Shown here: piece by piece, positions 1 to 12,400 of the stretch
Position numbering within the stretch: the stretch's first letter is position 1
Layout of the letters: every line of letters starts with the position of its first letter
Source: Saccharum officinarum
Taxonomy: Eukaryota > Streptophyta > Magnoliopsida > Poales > Poaceae
Direction of reading: 5' to 3'
DNA: 64,000 nt
NCBI GenBank assembly: GCA_020631735.1
Contig: CM036159.1
Location: forward strand, 95,652,656 to 95,716,655
Made by a program: the position numbers and the translations under genes
Notes under the pieces: model-generated
Database searches by the model: none
Told to the model about the DNA's origin: nothing
What the model saw: the letters and a program-made list of their open reading frames with translations, nothing else

Positions 1-540
1 GCTGCAGCCTAGCGCGCAGCGCGCGGCGTGGCGGCCTACGACTGCGAGCCTACGGTGAGCGTGCGCCGATAGCAGCGCAGTGCGCAGCAGGCAGCAGAGC
101 GCTAGAGCTGCCGCTAGGGCCTAGGGCCTCGCTGCCTCTCCGCCTTGGGGCTCTGGCGTGGCCGCCGTCTCGCGAGCCACCGGCGGCGGGCGTGCGGACG
201 GAAGACCGTGACGGCGGACGGGGAGACGCGAGCACAGAGTCACGAGTGCTAGGGTCGGCTCCTGTGGAATGGCCGAATGGGGATTTGGGGCACCATCCAT
301 TTGGGCTGGCTGGGCTATTGGGCCTACTTTTCTCCCTCGATCGTTTTCTTTCGTTATCTTCCGCCATCTCGTCTTCCAGCCGCGTCGCGGACGAACGCCG
401 CCGCTTCTTCGCATGGCCGGAACCAAGGAAGAACAGAGTGGTATTAGAGGCTCGACTCCGGCGGTAGGTGGGGCAGCTGCCCCACCCTGCCGCATGGGGA
501 GCTCCGCCTCTTGATAGATAGCCGTACTATGAAGATGAGA
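1..540. other. GC-rich stretch, no gene recognised
   Basis: The first ~530 bases are strongly GC-rich and then change abruptly to AT-balanced sequence. Several overlapping open frames exist on both strands, but each is arginine-, proline- or alanine-rich, as GC bias alone would produce, and none shows a domain I recognise. It may be the edge of a gene, an LTR or a transposon that lies outside the window. I assign no function. Confidence 0.3.
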
Positions 541-550
541 GCTCTATGTG

Positions 551-920
551 CACTACTTAATCACCACCGGATCCAAAACCCACATCATCGTCAGTTCTGG
601 CCCTCGACGGTGAAAGTCGTTGGTGATATGAACGGTTATCACTGTCGGTTCACATCACCAACCAACAGTGATGAAGGTTTACATAAATTCAAAAATTGGG
701 CCAAAAAACAGCAAAAGAATCTTTTAATCTTGGGAGCCCCAACAGTCAGCCACACGATAGCGCGTAACAAGTCAGAAGTGGCCCCACCAGTCATGATGAT
801 GGACTATCACCAACGGTTCGTTTACCAACCGGTAGTGAAAAGTCATTTCAACATTGGTTTGTAACACGAACTGACGGTGATGAGCATTGTTGATGGTCAC
901 TAAACACCATTTTGACCATG
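551..920 (+). mobile_element. CACTA-type (En/Spm-like) terminus fragment, tentative
   Basis: The segment starts with CACTA at 551 and contains closely spaced inverted motifs of the kind seen in the subterminal zone of grass CACTA elements. The clearest is a hairpin with arms at 638-650 and 660-672 (12 of 13 positions pair). A second related inverted pair built on 'caccaacggtt' / 'aaccggtagtg' lies at about 803-840. The matching opposite terminus and a 3-bp target duplication were not found, so this is a fragment at best. There is no transposase sequence. Confidence 0.4.
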
Positions 921-1998
921 AACATTGCACCTAAAGTGAAGGTATAATCAACATCATAGTGATGACCTTTGTTTCAATTAACCTAGTTCCACTTGTACTT
1001 AGAAAATATTTGAATGCAGGAAAATTTGATCACATTTCATCAAAACAAGCACAAGAGGCAAGTGCGACATGGCAGGGCCACTAGGGGCCACTTGGTGGGG
1101 TCGGCCGATCTAGCCCTACCCGCCGCCACGTCAGTGATCCACCCCAACCCAAGGAAATACACTTTGAGCCAATTCCAATTGTCGGTTTGATCCAAAGGCT
1201 TCGCTGGAGCTGCTTCCAAATAATCGAAGGGCCTACCAACTGGGTTTAGACATGTGATCAATTGCCAAACCGACTTGGAACCAACAGACTCTCTAAGCCC
1301 ATTTGCAAATTTACTCGCTGTCCATTCCGTAGAGATCGCTGGCTAAATATGGACAGGTAGTCTTGCTCGATATCGGAAAATACCGCACTTTCCGTGCCTC
1401 CTTCCTGCACGAGATATCTCCCTTCCCATGCACCTTCTGCTATTCCTGCTTCCACGTACATGTGTTTACTAAGGCTGTTGGAGTACACATATTTTTTAGA
1501 AGATTTTATTTTAGAAGATGGATAAATTATAGACTTGGGAATCTATTTTTAACTAACCTCTTGGAGTTGCTCTAAGTAGTCGATCGAGTGTCTGACTATT
1601 AGCCGAGTAGCTGAGTGAACTATATTTTCCTAGGTTAGGTGACCGAGTGGCAATTGGCCAGGTAACTGGCTGAGTGGTCAAGTGTTTGATGAGTTCCAGC
1701 TCGAGTGTCCGAGTGCATATAGTACCCTTCTTCCATTATGTACAGGTATATAATTCCTATTTTTTTATGCATAATACAATTGGATCGTCAGCTACTATTA
1801 TGGGATGGTAGTTGCTATAGTTTCAGTCAATATTCCTTTTTCATAAACTTTATGTTTTATCTTTCCAAACAATATAATATAAACTCATATATACATATAC
1901 AATATATATAGTCAATTCGTGCAAGTTACATCTATCTCAAAATTGGTCAAATATATAACATTATTAAAAATGATCATGATGTTAAATTAATGCTTTAA
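921..1998. other. Intergenic, no gene seen
   Basis: AT-balanced to AT-rich sequence without a convincing coding frame. At about 1575-1715 the short words 'cgagt' and 'gagtg' recur many times in degenerate form, suggesting an old low-complexity repeat. Nothing else is supported. Confidence 0.4.
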
Positions 1999-2080
1999 CA
2001 CTGTTCGCTGATTTGTTGCGAGAGAAAAATATTGTTCGTTGGCTGAAAAAGTACGGCTTATAAGACAAACGAACAGGGCC
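1999..2080. mobile_element. Short MITE, 'GGCCCTGTTCG' family, copy 1
   Basis: An 82-bp piece with terminal inverted words (left 'cactgttcg', right 'cgaacagggcc'). The core 'gatttgttgcgagagaaaa' recurs with few changes in the copy at 16001-16084, in opposite orientation. Very short elements with this terminal word are abundant in sorghum and sugarcane relatives. It is non-coding and depends on an outside transposase. I could not fix a target duplication, so the superfamily stays open. Confidence 0.6.
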
Positions 2081-2880
2081 TTGATCAATTTCTATTAAAT
2101 AAATCCAAATAAATTGTAATGGTTTTTAGGAATCCAAAACTAAGGTTGACGAGCCGCCATCAAACGCTGCACATGCTGGCCGATTGTCATGACCGCGGAA
2201 CTTGCTGATAAGCTGCACCCATGCCTCCGTTAGAGCAACTCAATCACCGTGAAGGTGGGTACATGCTTGAAAATTCTCATCCTTTTTCTTCTTCTTCGGC
2301 TTAGCATATTATTGACTGACACCTATCGGTCATTCCACATCACTAAGGCATTCGGAGCACTATAGTCATCCTCATTTTCTGTAGGCAATGTATAGGACAA
2401 CAAGGTTGCTCCAGATGTGAGATGTTGTTCATCGGAATACCGGGAGAAGATCATGATTTGACTGAAGTAACAAATATTGTTAGTAATCTTATGTTTTTAA
2501 GATGTGGTTTGTATATTTTTTTAGCCTTTGATTTTATGCAAGATACGACATCTATTGTAATGATAATTTGGACCGCTTTTTTTTTCAGACATGTGTGTGC
2601 CACACGTGCATGTCCATTAGTCTACAAAAATAAGCTAGCCTTTTTAGATCCATTTTTGTACAGACTAAATTTACTAACAACCTATACTATTTTCTAGTAT
2701 AAATGGAAAGATATACTTTCAAGAATTCCATAGTCTAATTTCATAATTTTTGTACTTCATTTGGGCATTCATTTGTATTTTACAAAACTGCACATTCTCT
2801 GGAAAAGAATAAACCTAATAAAATACCGGGAAAATTGAAAAAGGCCATTCTAACCTAACAGGCCCACGTCCTGGCCTAAC
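2081..2880. other. Intergenic, no gene seen
   Basis: Mostly AT-rich sequence. One + strand frame at 2422-2697 codes for a hydrophobic low-complexity peptide but lacks codon structure or a recognisable domain. I see no repeat structure or RNA gene. Confidence 0.4.
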
Positions 2881-3044
2881 AGTGGCCCATATATAGAGAT
2901 GCAGACGGCGCAGGTCACGCCACGAACCCGCTGGGCTAGACCACGCCGCAAGCACGAGCTAGCCCGCAGGACAGCCCGCATATCCGAAACGGGTTTACAC
3001 GGCTGATAGACAAAGCCCAACGGCGCCGTTCTAGCCCATCATGA

Positions 3045-3431
3045 GTGATGCAGCAAAGGGTGCCACCGCCATCGCCGTGGACGACTGAAGCGCCACCGTC
3101 GCAATCTCCACGTGCGGTTCATCCTCCGCCACCACCATTGCCACGGGTGACTCCGCCACCGCCGCCACAACTTCCACGGCGGCTCATCCCCTTGCCGCGG
3201 CCATTGCAACGGGCGGCTTCCCACAGCCCAGATCCCATGGCCCTAACCCCATCGCCGGCCATGGCAGGGCATCCGCGGTTCCTGCTTCCTCCTCCTCACG
3301 ATTCCTGCCACCCGTCCCACCTCGCCATCGCCGCCGCCGCCGAGGCCTCAGTCGTGGCTGTGTGTGTTCCCTTCCATGCAAGGCAGCAAACAAACAGGAT
3401 TGCGGCCACCGCGAGAATGTTGCATGCGTAA
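3045..3431 (+). CDS. Hypothetical proline-rich ORF (128 aa), doubtful
   Basis: An open frame in a local GC-rich island (about 2890-3550), preceded by a possible TATA word 'atatatag' at about 2890. The predicted product has an N-terminal half dominated by Pro-Pro-Pro and Ser-Pro runs and an Ala-rich end. There is no signal peptide or known domain. On the opposite strand an overlapping frame (3296-3523) would encode a short hydrophobic segment, so GC bias alone may explain both. It sits directly upstream of copia LTR material. I would not treat it as a gene without transcript support. Confidence 0.2.
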   Translation: MMQQRVPPPSPWTTEAPPSQSPRAVHPPPPPLPRVTPPPPPQLPRRLIPLPRPLQRAASHSPDPMALTPSPAMAGHPRFLLPPPHDSCHPSHLAIAAAAEASVVAVCVPFHARQQTNRIAATARMLHA

Positions 3432-3657
3432 GCGGCTAAAAACGGGCCACCGCAGAAGCCCGCGAACGAGTATGCGGCACTTGCGGACATGGGACGGGCT
3501 GCCCGTCGCCGCGCCGTTTGCAAGTATACCCATATACGCGGCCTAGGGCGGGATCCGCAGGGCTCCTCTTTCGAAAGAGTTCCTATTATCTTATCTATTC
3601 ACAAATGCACTGCGTGCACTATTTAACTGATCACCAACTTTACACATAACACCCAAT

Positions 3658-3671
3658 TCAAATGGGGTGGT
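3658..3671 (+). promoter_or_regulatory. Polypurine tract-like site before copia LTR
   Basis: The purine-rich stretch 'caaatggggtggt' lies immediately before the TG that begins the LTR-like segment at 3672. This is where the plus-strand primer sits in a copia element. The related LTR ending at 33645 is preceded by a similar tract on the other strand. This supports a + strand 3' LTR here, although the internal region of the element is gone. Confidence 0.4.
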
Positions 3672-5274
3672 TGAAAGGTCCTTATTTGGTTTTGTTAATT
3701 GAGTGACAACCTAGGTGGACTAATTGTGTTTAATATGAGATACATATGTGATTAGTTCACAGGTACATATGTGTGAGCAACATATGCCATGGAGGTGAAA
3801 TGGCTTGGACTTGTTGCAAAAACTTACACATGTGGTGATGAAGGAGCTCATTGCATATGAGACATGACATGGAGTCTTGTGATCAAGGTAGAGAAGATCA
3901 AGACATGACTGGGCTTGACAGACCGGTTGCAAGTGTGAAGGGCAAGTCGGAGGCTTTGAAGCGAGGGACCATGTGTGACGGTGAAGCTTGAGCAAGACTT
4001 GACTTCGATGGGCTGACGCAACGGTGAAGAGCAAGTGAGGTCAAGATCGATGAACCAATATGATCACGTGATGATATGAAGTGGATCATATCATTGTTGA
4101 TCGTGTTGGTGCATATGTTGCATCGACATTGGAGGAGATGGAATGGAATGCGCAAGGCAAAGGTATAACCTATAGGGTATTTCATTTCATCGGTCATAGG
4201 TGTGTAGAGAAGTTTATGACTGGGTTTAAGATAGATAGTCATACTATCAAGAGGGGCAAACTTGTTTACATATCAGTCATATAGTGCCACTCGAGTGATC
4301 TAACTTTGCATCGTTGCTAGGATCGAGTGACGTGGCAAGTTGAGTGGCTAAGTCCTTTGGGAAAATGTTTGTCAAAAGCTAATACACGTGCACAAGATGG
4401 TGATCACTTGGTGGTGTTAGCACATTTGCAAAGGAGAAGATGTTAGTGAAGAAGAGAAGGCGAAACCGGACTCAAGGTGCTGCCTGGGTGGCACCGCCAC
4501 CCTTGTGACGGTGCACCACCACCCCTGCGGCGGTGACCGGCTGGGAGGCCAAGAGCAGCGAAGTCTAGGGCTGGCACCACCATCCCTAGGGCGGTGCCCC
4601 CTAGACATGGCTGAGGAGAGCTTGTGTTGGGGCTGACCCTATGGCGGTGCACCGCCCCATTTTTCTAGAGAGGAGGGAAAACGGGGGGTTGGCCTGGGAT
4701 GCAACCGTCACCCCCTGTCCGGTGCCACCATCGCCTGTCCGGTGACCACGACTAGTCAAACTAGCCATTGAATTCAACCGTTGGGGGGGGGGCACCGCCA
4801 CCCTGTCCGGTGCCAGGCACCGCCGTGTCCGGTGCCATCGCAGAAAGTGCAGCTTTGCTCCAACGACTTTATTTGGCTTGGGGGCTATAAATAGAGGTGG
4901 AGCTCGGGCATTTGGCTTATGGAGCACCCTTGGGACTGAGTGTCCATGGTTGGGGAGTGCTTGGGAGCCCTCTAACTCACTTGTGCTTGCAAGAGTGCGA
5001 TCCGATTGCGAGTGAGTGTGATTCTAGTGTGTTGCATTGTAAGGTTGCATCGAGTGGCACTAGGTGGTCGAGTTACAAGCTAGTGGTGCTTGTTACTCTT
5101 GGAGGTTGCCACCTCCTAGTCGGCTTGGTGGCGTGATCTCCGTCGAAGCCCGCAAGAAGCTTGTACGATGCTCCAGAGAAGAGATTGTGAGGGGCATTGT
5201 GCTCACCCCGCGGGAGCCGCGAAGGGCGACTCTAGTAAAGCGAGACGTGAAGGGCGACAAGTGGTCCGGCCGGG
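3672..5274 (+). mobile_element. Copia (SIRE/Maximus-type) LTR, 3'-truncated
   Basis: The segment begins TGAAAGG and continues with 'ttaattgagtgacaacctagg', the same start as the LTR on the opposite strand ending at 33645 (its reverse complement reads TGAAAGGTCATTG). A TATA box (tataaata) lies at 4886-4892, followed by a GC-richer leader, so U3, R and part of U5 are present. The expected terminal ...CTCTAGCC...CA end is missing: sequence identity breaks at 5274, where the inverted LTR segment starts. Repeated 'gcaccgccac' and 'gtccggtgcc' words occur upstream of the TATA box. It is non-coding and the family assignment is by recognition. Confidence 0.6.
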
Positions 5275-7345
5275 TGTAAGGTCCAAATGGCTAGAGGAGG
5301 GTGAATAGCCTATTTAAAAATCTACAAGCTTCACTAAACAACAATTGTTAGTATAAAGGATGGTCACGCTAATTCTATCACTAGCTCAACTATACTAAGC
5401 AAGCCATTTATACAAATCTAGTGAACAATACTATGATCTCTAATTCACACCAACAAAGCTAAGTCACTAAAATACTTACTCCTATGTGATACAAACTACT
5501 CTAAGCACACTAGACAAGATATAGTGCAAGAATGTAAAAGGGGAGTGAATTGATTCTTATACCGACGGTGTAGAGATGAGATGTATCCAAAGAATCAATC
5601 ACACGGGGAAGGCTCAAGAACCCCTCACAATCACTTGGTGAGGCTCGAAACAATCTCCAATCATGAGCTCAACACCACCGCAGCTCCATGCCGTCTAGGA
5701 TGTTGGGAAACACCCAAGAGTAACAAGATATCTGCAGCCAACTCAAAGATCAAGTGCCACTAGATGCAAATCACTAAGCAATGCACTTGAATCTCACTCA
5801 ATATCACTAGAGTATGTAACCAAGCAAGGAGATGAGTGAAGAGAAAGTTCTCTAGCTCAAAGTATGTCTCAAGTGTTCAAAGAGTCGAGAGAGAGCTCCC
5901 AAAACTGGCCAAGCAACTATTTATAAGCATCCCTAAAGAATAGAGTTGTTAGGTTCGAGATGCCGCTCTGCACGCGTTGACCGGACGCGCTGGTCTGATC
6001 GACCAGATGCGGCCAGTGTCCGGTCGCACTAGCGCGACTTCGCCGATGCTCGCCACATGTCCCTTTTTGAATCTCGCTCATTAGATTTCCAACGGTCACG
6101 AAACATTACGCTCTCAGGTAAAATGTGACCGGACGTGCTCCACGCCATGACCGGACACGACAGTGCCAGTGTCCGGTCACTGTCCAGAGAGGTCCTGGAG
6201 AGCGACTTCGTCGACCAGGCGCGTCCGGTCGCACGTGACCGGACGCGTTACACCTGGCGTCCGGTTGGAGTCCAGTAAGGGTCCAAAGAGCGATTTCGTT
6301 GACCGAACGTGTCTGGTCACATGTGACCGGACATGGACCGTGTCTGATCGAACCTACCCTTCGCGCTGCTCACTTGGGTATGTGACCAGATGCGCCGGTC
6401 CCATGAGTGATCGGTATAGATGGCCATCGGGCCGGCCCGGTCCGGCCCGGGCCCGAGGTAGGCATGACCCGAAGGCTATCGGGCTGGCACGGCTCGCCGT
6501 GCCTCTCGGGCCGTGCCTTAACGGGCCTCGTGCTTCGTTTTGAGCCCAGGCACGGCCCTTCGGGCAAAAAAACGTGCCGTGCCGCCCGAGCAGCCCGATC
6601 AAAATCTACGGGCCATGCCGGCCCACAGCCCGATCAAAGAAAATTCACAAAAAAAATCGAAGCCCAGTGCCGGAGAAGACGAGGACCCCGAGCCAAGGGA
6701 GAAGACGACTCCGTTAGCGAGGACGGCGAGCGGCGGAGGGACGAGATCTTACTTACTCACATGACCAGATCTAGAGGGTTGAGACTTGAGAATGAGAGCG
6801 AGGGGTAAGGGAGGCGGGGCGGGGCCACCGGTGTTAGGGACGGCGAACCAGAGACGGCGGATGAGGCGAGATCGGTGTGGCAACGGCGAGAGGCAAAGCT
6901 TCACTGCTTGAGCCGAGCGAGGCGAGACCGCGAGAGCGAACAACGAAGAGGATGAAAGCGGCGTGGCGCGGGTTGTGAACTGAATGGATTAGGTTAGGGT
7001 TTGGAGGGGGCTCTCCCTGGCTGTGCTCCTTATATATGGAGCGGGGGCGCAAGTGGGCTGGGCCGTTGGAAGGCCGGGGGAGGAGGGGAGGCAGAGGCAG
7101 GCTCACTGTGGCTTCGGGCCGCTGTCGGGCTGTCGCCTTTTTCTCGGGCCGGGCCGTGCCAGCCCACGGGCTCAGAGGTCAGCCCAAGCACGGCCTGAGC
7201 TCCGGGCCGGGCCAGCCCGGGCCCGCGCGTCTTCGGGCCGGGCTTGGGTCGGGCCAAAATCTCGGGCCATGGGCCGGGCCGTCGTGCCTCGGGCTGCATG
7301 GAAATCTATAGTGATCGGACACTCCAGTCACAAACCCTCTCACTT
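5275..7345 (-). repeat. Left arm of a 4.2-kb inverted repeat (copia LTR, - orientation)
   Basis: Positions 5275-6414 plus 7319-7345 are the reverse complement of the right arm ending at 9495. The outermost ~330 bases match with only occasional substitutions, and the inner part is clearly more diverged. The arm starts TGTAAGGTCC, the reverse complement of an LTR end, and the following CTAGAGGAGGGTGAATAG word is the usual 3' end of SIRE-type copia LTRs. A TATA box in minus sense lies at about 5919-5928. An 896-bp hAT-type element interrupts the arm at 6415-7310, and pairing resumes exactly after its target duplication. Confidence 0.75.
6415..7310. mobile_element. hAT-type non-autonomous element with 8-bp target duplication
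   Basis: An 896-bp insertion flanked by a perfect 8-bp direct repeat GTGATCGG (6407-6414 and 7311-7318). Its ends are inverted words TATAGATGGCC and GGAAATCTATA. The subterminal zones are dense in GGGCCGTGC- and CGGGCC-type words in both orientations, as in plant hAT-Ac relatives. An 8-bp duplication is the hAT signature. No transposase is encoded; the interior open frames are GC-rich and without a domain. The flanking LTR sequence is collinear across the insertion, which proves it entered after the inverted repeat formed. Confidence 0.8.
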
Positions 7346-7998
7346 GATGCAGAGCTTTTGGAAAAATGTAGTTGACAGGTTAATAAAGATTTAACTTGAT
7401 GCATGACTTTTGGAAAGATTCTTTAAATGCTAAAAATGTCTTTTTGCAAATGAGTCAGCTACCCCACCAGAAAGCCTGTCATGATCCTTGGTGTCTTTTA
7501 TTTTTGGTTCTGTCGGGTAAGTCTAGCTGAGTACCTTCTTGTACTCAGGGCTTTATTCCCACTTGTTGCAGATGGGCAGGTGTATTACGGCTACTGTATC
7601 AACTGCCTTTATCCTGCGATGGGAGAAGCTTAGGACCATGGGCAATGGTAATTCACTACATCTCGTCTGATGCTTTTGTTGGAAGATGATCCTGAGCTGG
7701 CACTGTATTTTGAACTCTGTGTGAGTGTGTGATTTGAACTAAATGCTTCCGCTACTTTTATCTGAATCTGGTTTGTAATAACTATGTTTAAACTCCGATG
7801 TATTTGTGACGTGAACTTTTATGTAACTTGTGATGGTGACCGCTGAACTTATTACGATCTTGGCTGGGATGTAAGTTGGTTTGAAATCCGTCATAATTTC
7901 ACGGACTACCGGGTTATACGGGCTTAAGTTTGATAAAATCGTCTGCTCGGTGGATGATTTTCTTACCTAATCTCGTATAATTGGTCGGTTCCGTTACA
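7346..7998 (+). mobile_element. Chromovirus LTR fragment (3' end of LTR)
   Basis: This 0.65-kb piece ends ...GGTTCCGTTACA at 7998. It is the reverse complement of the first ~600 bases of the solo LTR at 9792: both share the 'ccgaccaattatacga' start, the 'gtactcag' and 'gacttacccg' region and the 'agtagcggaagca' block. It is therefore the 3' part of a related LTR in + orientation. The other end is lost. The word CAGAG occurs at 7350-7354 and again right after the LTR end (7999-8003), but with a truncated LTR this could be chance. Confidence 0.7.
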
Positions 7999-9495
7999 CA
8001 GAGATTTTCTCTAAGTCATCATGGATAGAAACGAAGGCGAATAGAGGTCACTGGATTGACCGGACGTGGTCTTAGCTTGACCGGATGTGTCTGGTCAGTG
8101 GTCAGCGGCAGATGCGCAGGGCGAAGTGAGAGGGTTTGTGACCGGAGCATCCGATCACTCATGGGACCGGCGCGTCCGGTCACGCACCCAAGTGAGCAAC
8201 GCGAAGGGTAGGTTCGATCGAACGCGGTCCGCGTTCGATCAACGAAATCGCTCTCTGGACCCTTACTGGACTCAAACCGGACGCCGGGTGTAACGTGTCT
8301 AGTCACATGCGACCGGACGCGTTCGGTCGATGAAGTCGCTCTCTAGAACCTCTCTGGACAGCGACCAGACGCTGACACTATCGCGTTCGGTCATGACGTG
8401 GAGCGCGTCTGGTCACACTTTACCTGAGAGCGTAACGTTTTGTGACTGTTGTAAATCTAATGAGCGAGATTCAAAAAGGACATGTGGCGAGCATCGACGA
8501 AGTCACGCAGGTGCGATCGGGTGCTGACCGCGTCTGGTCGATCAGACCAGTGCGTCCGGTCAACGTGTGCAGAGCGGCATCTCTAGTCTAATGGCTCTAT
8601 TCTTTGGGGATGCTTATAAATAGTTGCATGGCCAGTTTTGGAAGCTCTCTCTTGACTCTTTGAACACTTGAGACATACTTTGAGCTAGGAAACTTCCCCT
8701 CCACTCATCTCCTTGCTTGGTTGCATACTCTAGTGAGATTGAGTGAGATTCAAGTGCATTGCTTAGTGATTTACATCTAGTGACACTTGATCTTTGAGTT
8801 GGCTACGAATTTCTTGTTACTCTTAGGTGTTTCCTAACATCCTAGACGGCGTGGAGCAGCGGTGGTGTTGAGCTCGTGATTGGAGATTATTTCGAGCCTC
8901 ATCAAATGATTGTGAGGGGTTCTTGAGCCTTACCCGCGAGAGTTCACGAATTGTCTACTCTAGTGGAGCTCGTGGCTTGGAGGATCCCCATATTATGAGT
9001 GGATGTGCGGCACCCGCTGAGGGTTTGACTCTTGATAGTCAATTAGCTCGTGATCCATCAAGTGGGTGCATCGCCACAACGAGGAGCAGCTTGCCGGGAA
9101 GCAAGTAAACCTCGGTAAAAAAATCTTATGTCATCTCTTGTTGAGGATTCTCTTTGTGATTATGTGTAATTGATTCTTTGGATATATCTCATCTCTACAC
9201 CGTCGGTATAAGAATTAATTCACTCCCCTTTTACATTCTTGCACTATATCTTGTCTAGTATGCTTAGAGTAGTTTGTATCACATAGGAGTAAGTAGCTTA
9301 GTGACTTAGCTTTGTTGGTGTGAATTAGAGATCATAGTCTTGTTCACTAGATTTGTATAGATGACTTGCTTAGTATAGTTGAGCTAGTGCTAGAAATTAG
9401 CGTCGCCATCTTTTATACTAACAATTGTTGTTTAGTGAAGCTTGTAGATTTTTAAATAGGCTATTCACCCCCCCTCTAGCCATTTGGACCTTACA
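7999..9495 (+). repeat. Right arm of the 4.2-kb inverted repeat (copia LTR, + orientation)
   Basis: A + strand LTR-like segment that ends ...GGACCTTACA at 9495, with a TATA box (ttataaata) at about 8614-8621. Upstream of the TATA box are many copies of words such as 'gaccggacgcg' and 'gcgtccggtca', a repeated motif that also marks the left arm and the segment at 32.4-32.8 kb. The region after the TATA box carries a long leader ending in the AT-rich 0.3 kb that pairs with 5275-5600. No TSD flanks the 5275-9495 unit. It is non-coding. Confidence 0.7.
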
Positions 9496-12400
9496 GTTGG
9501 CTCAACTCAAGATGCTCATAAGTATGTCAAAGTGCCAAGAGAGCGAGCCCAAAGCCGACCAACAAGTATTTATAGACGTACCCCTTCGAATAGAGTCGTT
9601 ATACTCAAATTGGGGTTACCAGACGCGTCTGTCGCTATTGCAATAGACACGGTCACCAGCGTCCGATGCTCGAGATGATGCCACGTGTCCTACTGAATCA
9701 AAATTCCAACGGTTGATAACAGAGCAACAGATGTGTCTGACGCTCGGGGTTCCAGCGTCTGTCGCTCCATCGGACGCAGTTCAGTAAGCACTGTAACAGA
9801 ACCGACCAATTATACGAAATTAAGTAAGAAAATCACCCGTCGAGGCAGACAATTTAACAAACTTAAGCCCGTATAACCTGGTAGTCCGTGAAACCACGAA
9901 GGATTTCAAACCAACCAATCATACAAACCAAGATCGTACAAGTTTAGTAGCCACAGTCACATATTACATAAAGTTCGCAATGACAGTTGAATACATCGGA
10001 GTTTGGAACATAAAGTTATTACAAACCAAGTTCAAATTAAAGTAGCGGAAGCAAATAGTTTCATAAGACACACACACTCATTTAGTTAAGATACAGTGCC
10101 AGTAGGTAGCCATCCTTAACAAAGGCATCAGATGAGAGATACGAAGTGACCATTGCCTTTGGTCCTAGTTGTCGCCCATCGCCGGATACAGGCAGTTAAT
10201 GCAATAGACATAGTACATTTGACCATCTGCAACAACAATGGGAACAACGCTCTGAGTACGAGAATGTACTCAGCTAGACTTACCCGTCTTAAACCAAAAT
10301 AAAGTGACACCAAGGATTATGCAAGGCTTTCTTTTAGTGGACTAGCTGACTCATTTGCGAAAGGCATAAGTTACAATGGAGAAACTAATTTAAGTACTTT
10401 GCATCATCTTTATTAGGACCTATTCAACTAGGTAAGCACCTAGACTATAGCAATCACTTGATTAACCAATACATCCAATTACCATTTGAATTTAGCATTT
10501 CCAATACCATCCAATAATCATCAGTGTTCCATCACAAATACTACGATGCCGTAACTCGAGTCAAGTGCTCACTATCCAGGAGCGACGGCGATTCGAATCG
10601 ATTCCTAACCAGCTGGTGATTTATTCCTCACACAAACCACACTCACCGATCAAGTGAGTTACATATCACCAATGACAAGATTTCAGTAAACGTCGCGGGA
10701 TAAACTAGGGCCGCAGTACCTAGGGACCGCCCGACTGCCAGGACGCACCTTGGGCTCACTCTTCGCGTCCCCGTCTTATTCCCTTCAGCACCAGTACGCG
10801 CACCCGTGTGGGTCCCGGTCCGAATCATGTCACTAGCTTCACGGTCGAAAGGTACTTTATTCGGTCAGCTAAATGTGAGGCATGCGTTTAACATGAGAAG
10901 AGGGATGAGCAACAATCGGTCCTTAATCGACACAGGCGGAAAACTAACCGCACCCCAGAACCCTGTCTGGTTACTTTCAACTTTTCCGCCCGGTCTCCAA
11001 TTATCTATCAACACATGGTTAATTCTAGGATATCATACTTTTCATGGCTAAATTCTTTCAGTAACCACCTATCAATGTATGTGACCAGAAATCACCGATC
11101 GCTACCGGTCTAAGCAGGGCTAAGCAATTATTTGATCCTAACCTAACAGGGTAATAGGTGACCGAGTGGGTAAGGATAGTAAATAATACAACAACGGTTC
11201 CACTCAACTTCTATAACCTAATGCAACAATATATAACTCATAGATAACGAATTGCTTGAATAAAATAGGGATTTTAGAATGCTTCGGGGCTTGCCTCTTT
11301 CAAATGAACTAGGTTGGTGATCTACGCACTCGGGCAAGTCCTCTCCTTGCTCCTCTTCCTTGGGCACCTCCTGTGCCTGGAGTTCTTGCAGATTTGTCCC
11401 AGTCTGCTCTTCCGGCACTGCTACTTGTGACTCCTCCTGCGATCCTGTATGATGCAATTGCATAAGTAAACATGCAAGCGGTGTATCAGATGCGGTGGTA
11501 TGCCATGATCATGATATGCAGATGAGCACATTGAAACTTATAGTATAGACAAAAGACAAACTTTCTACAAGGTAGTCAACATCATCCTAGACTAATCATT
11601 AATAAAGCATGTCATCTTCTTTATAATATAGCTAGCATATAACCCTAGCAAGAGTGCTACTACACTTTATCAACACCACTACATTAACTTATCAAGCAAC
11701 ACCAGCAAGGTGGTTGGGTGCTTCAAAGATACACCGAACACTCCTTAATACTCTAATTATTCATAAAGAATGACATTTTATTTCCTATTTAAACTAGTGT
11801 TACAACAGCGATAAGCATTTATGGTGTCTAGAAAAATCTACAAAAATTACAATAGCCTAGTGTTTCTCCAAATAGCACACCATAAAAATTTCATAAGATT
11901 TGGATAAGTACTACAACCTACACAAAAATGACAAGCTCTAGCATGATATTGAGCATGAAAGTATTTTATACTATGAAAAGTATCAAACAACAGATTTAAG
12001 CACTTTTCAACAATCTACACAGTAATTAATCACAACACAAAAATTATCATAGGCATGTTTTATTCATGTTTTCCCTCTATCAAAAATAACAAATCTAGGC
12101 AATAAATAGCACTTGAAGTGGACACCAATAATTTCACAAAGAACATGCCTAGCATATATTTTTCCTAGAAACTACATCACAAAAGAAAACTAATTCAAGT
12201 GGAACCATATTTTTCTGAGCTTTCCATGATTTACTATGCATTTCTTAAGAAAACAGCAATTATAAGGATTCAATAAAAACTCTACAGAAAAGTATTTCAA
12301 ACTTGACATGCAATATTTTTACATCATAGATCTGGTCTTACGAAGTCTACCAAAATTTGTTTCACAATTTTTGAAGCTATATTGAGCAAGTTATGATTTT

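Noticed and set aside
1470..1577. MITE based on 'gttggagt' words
   Set aside because: The two words are in direct, not inverted, orientation, and no target duplication was found.
7350..8003. CAGAG repeats as target duplication of the central LTR fragment
   Set aside because: The left end of the fragment is not an LTR terminus, so a 5-bp match is not good evidence of integration.
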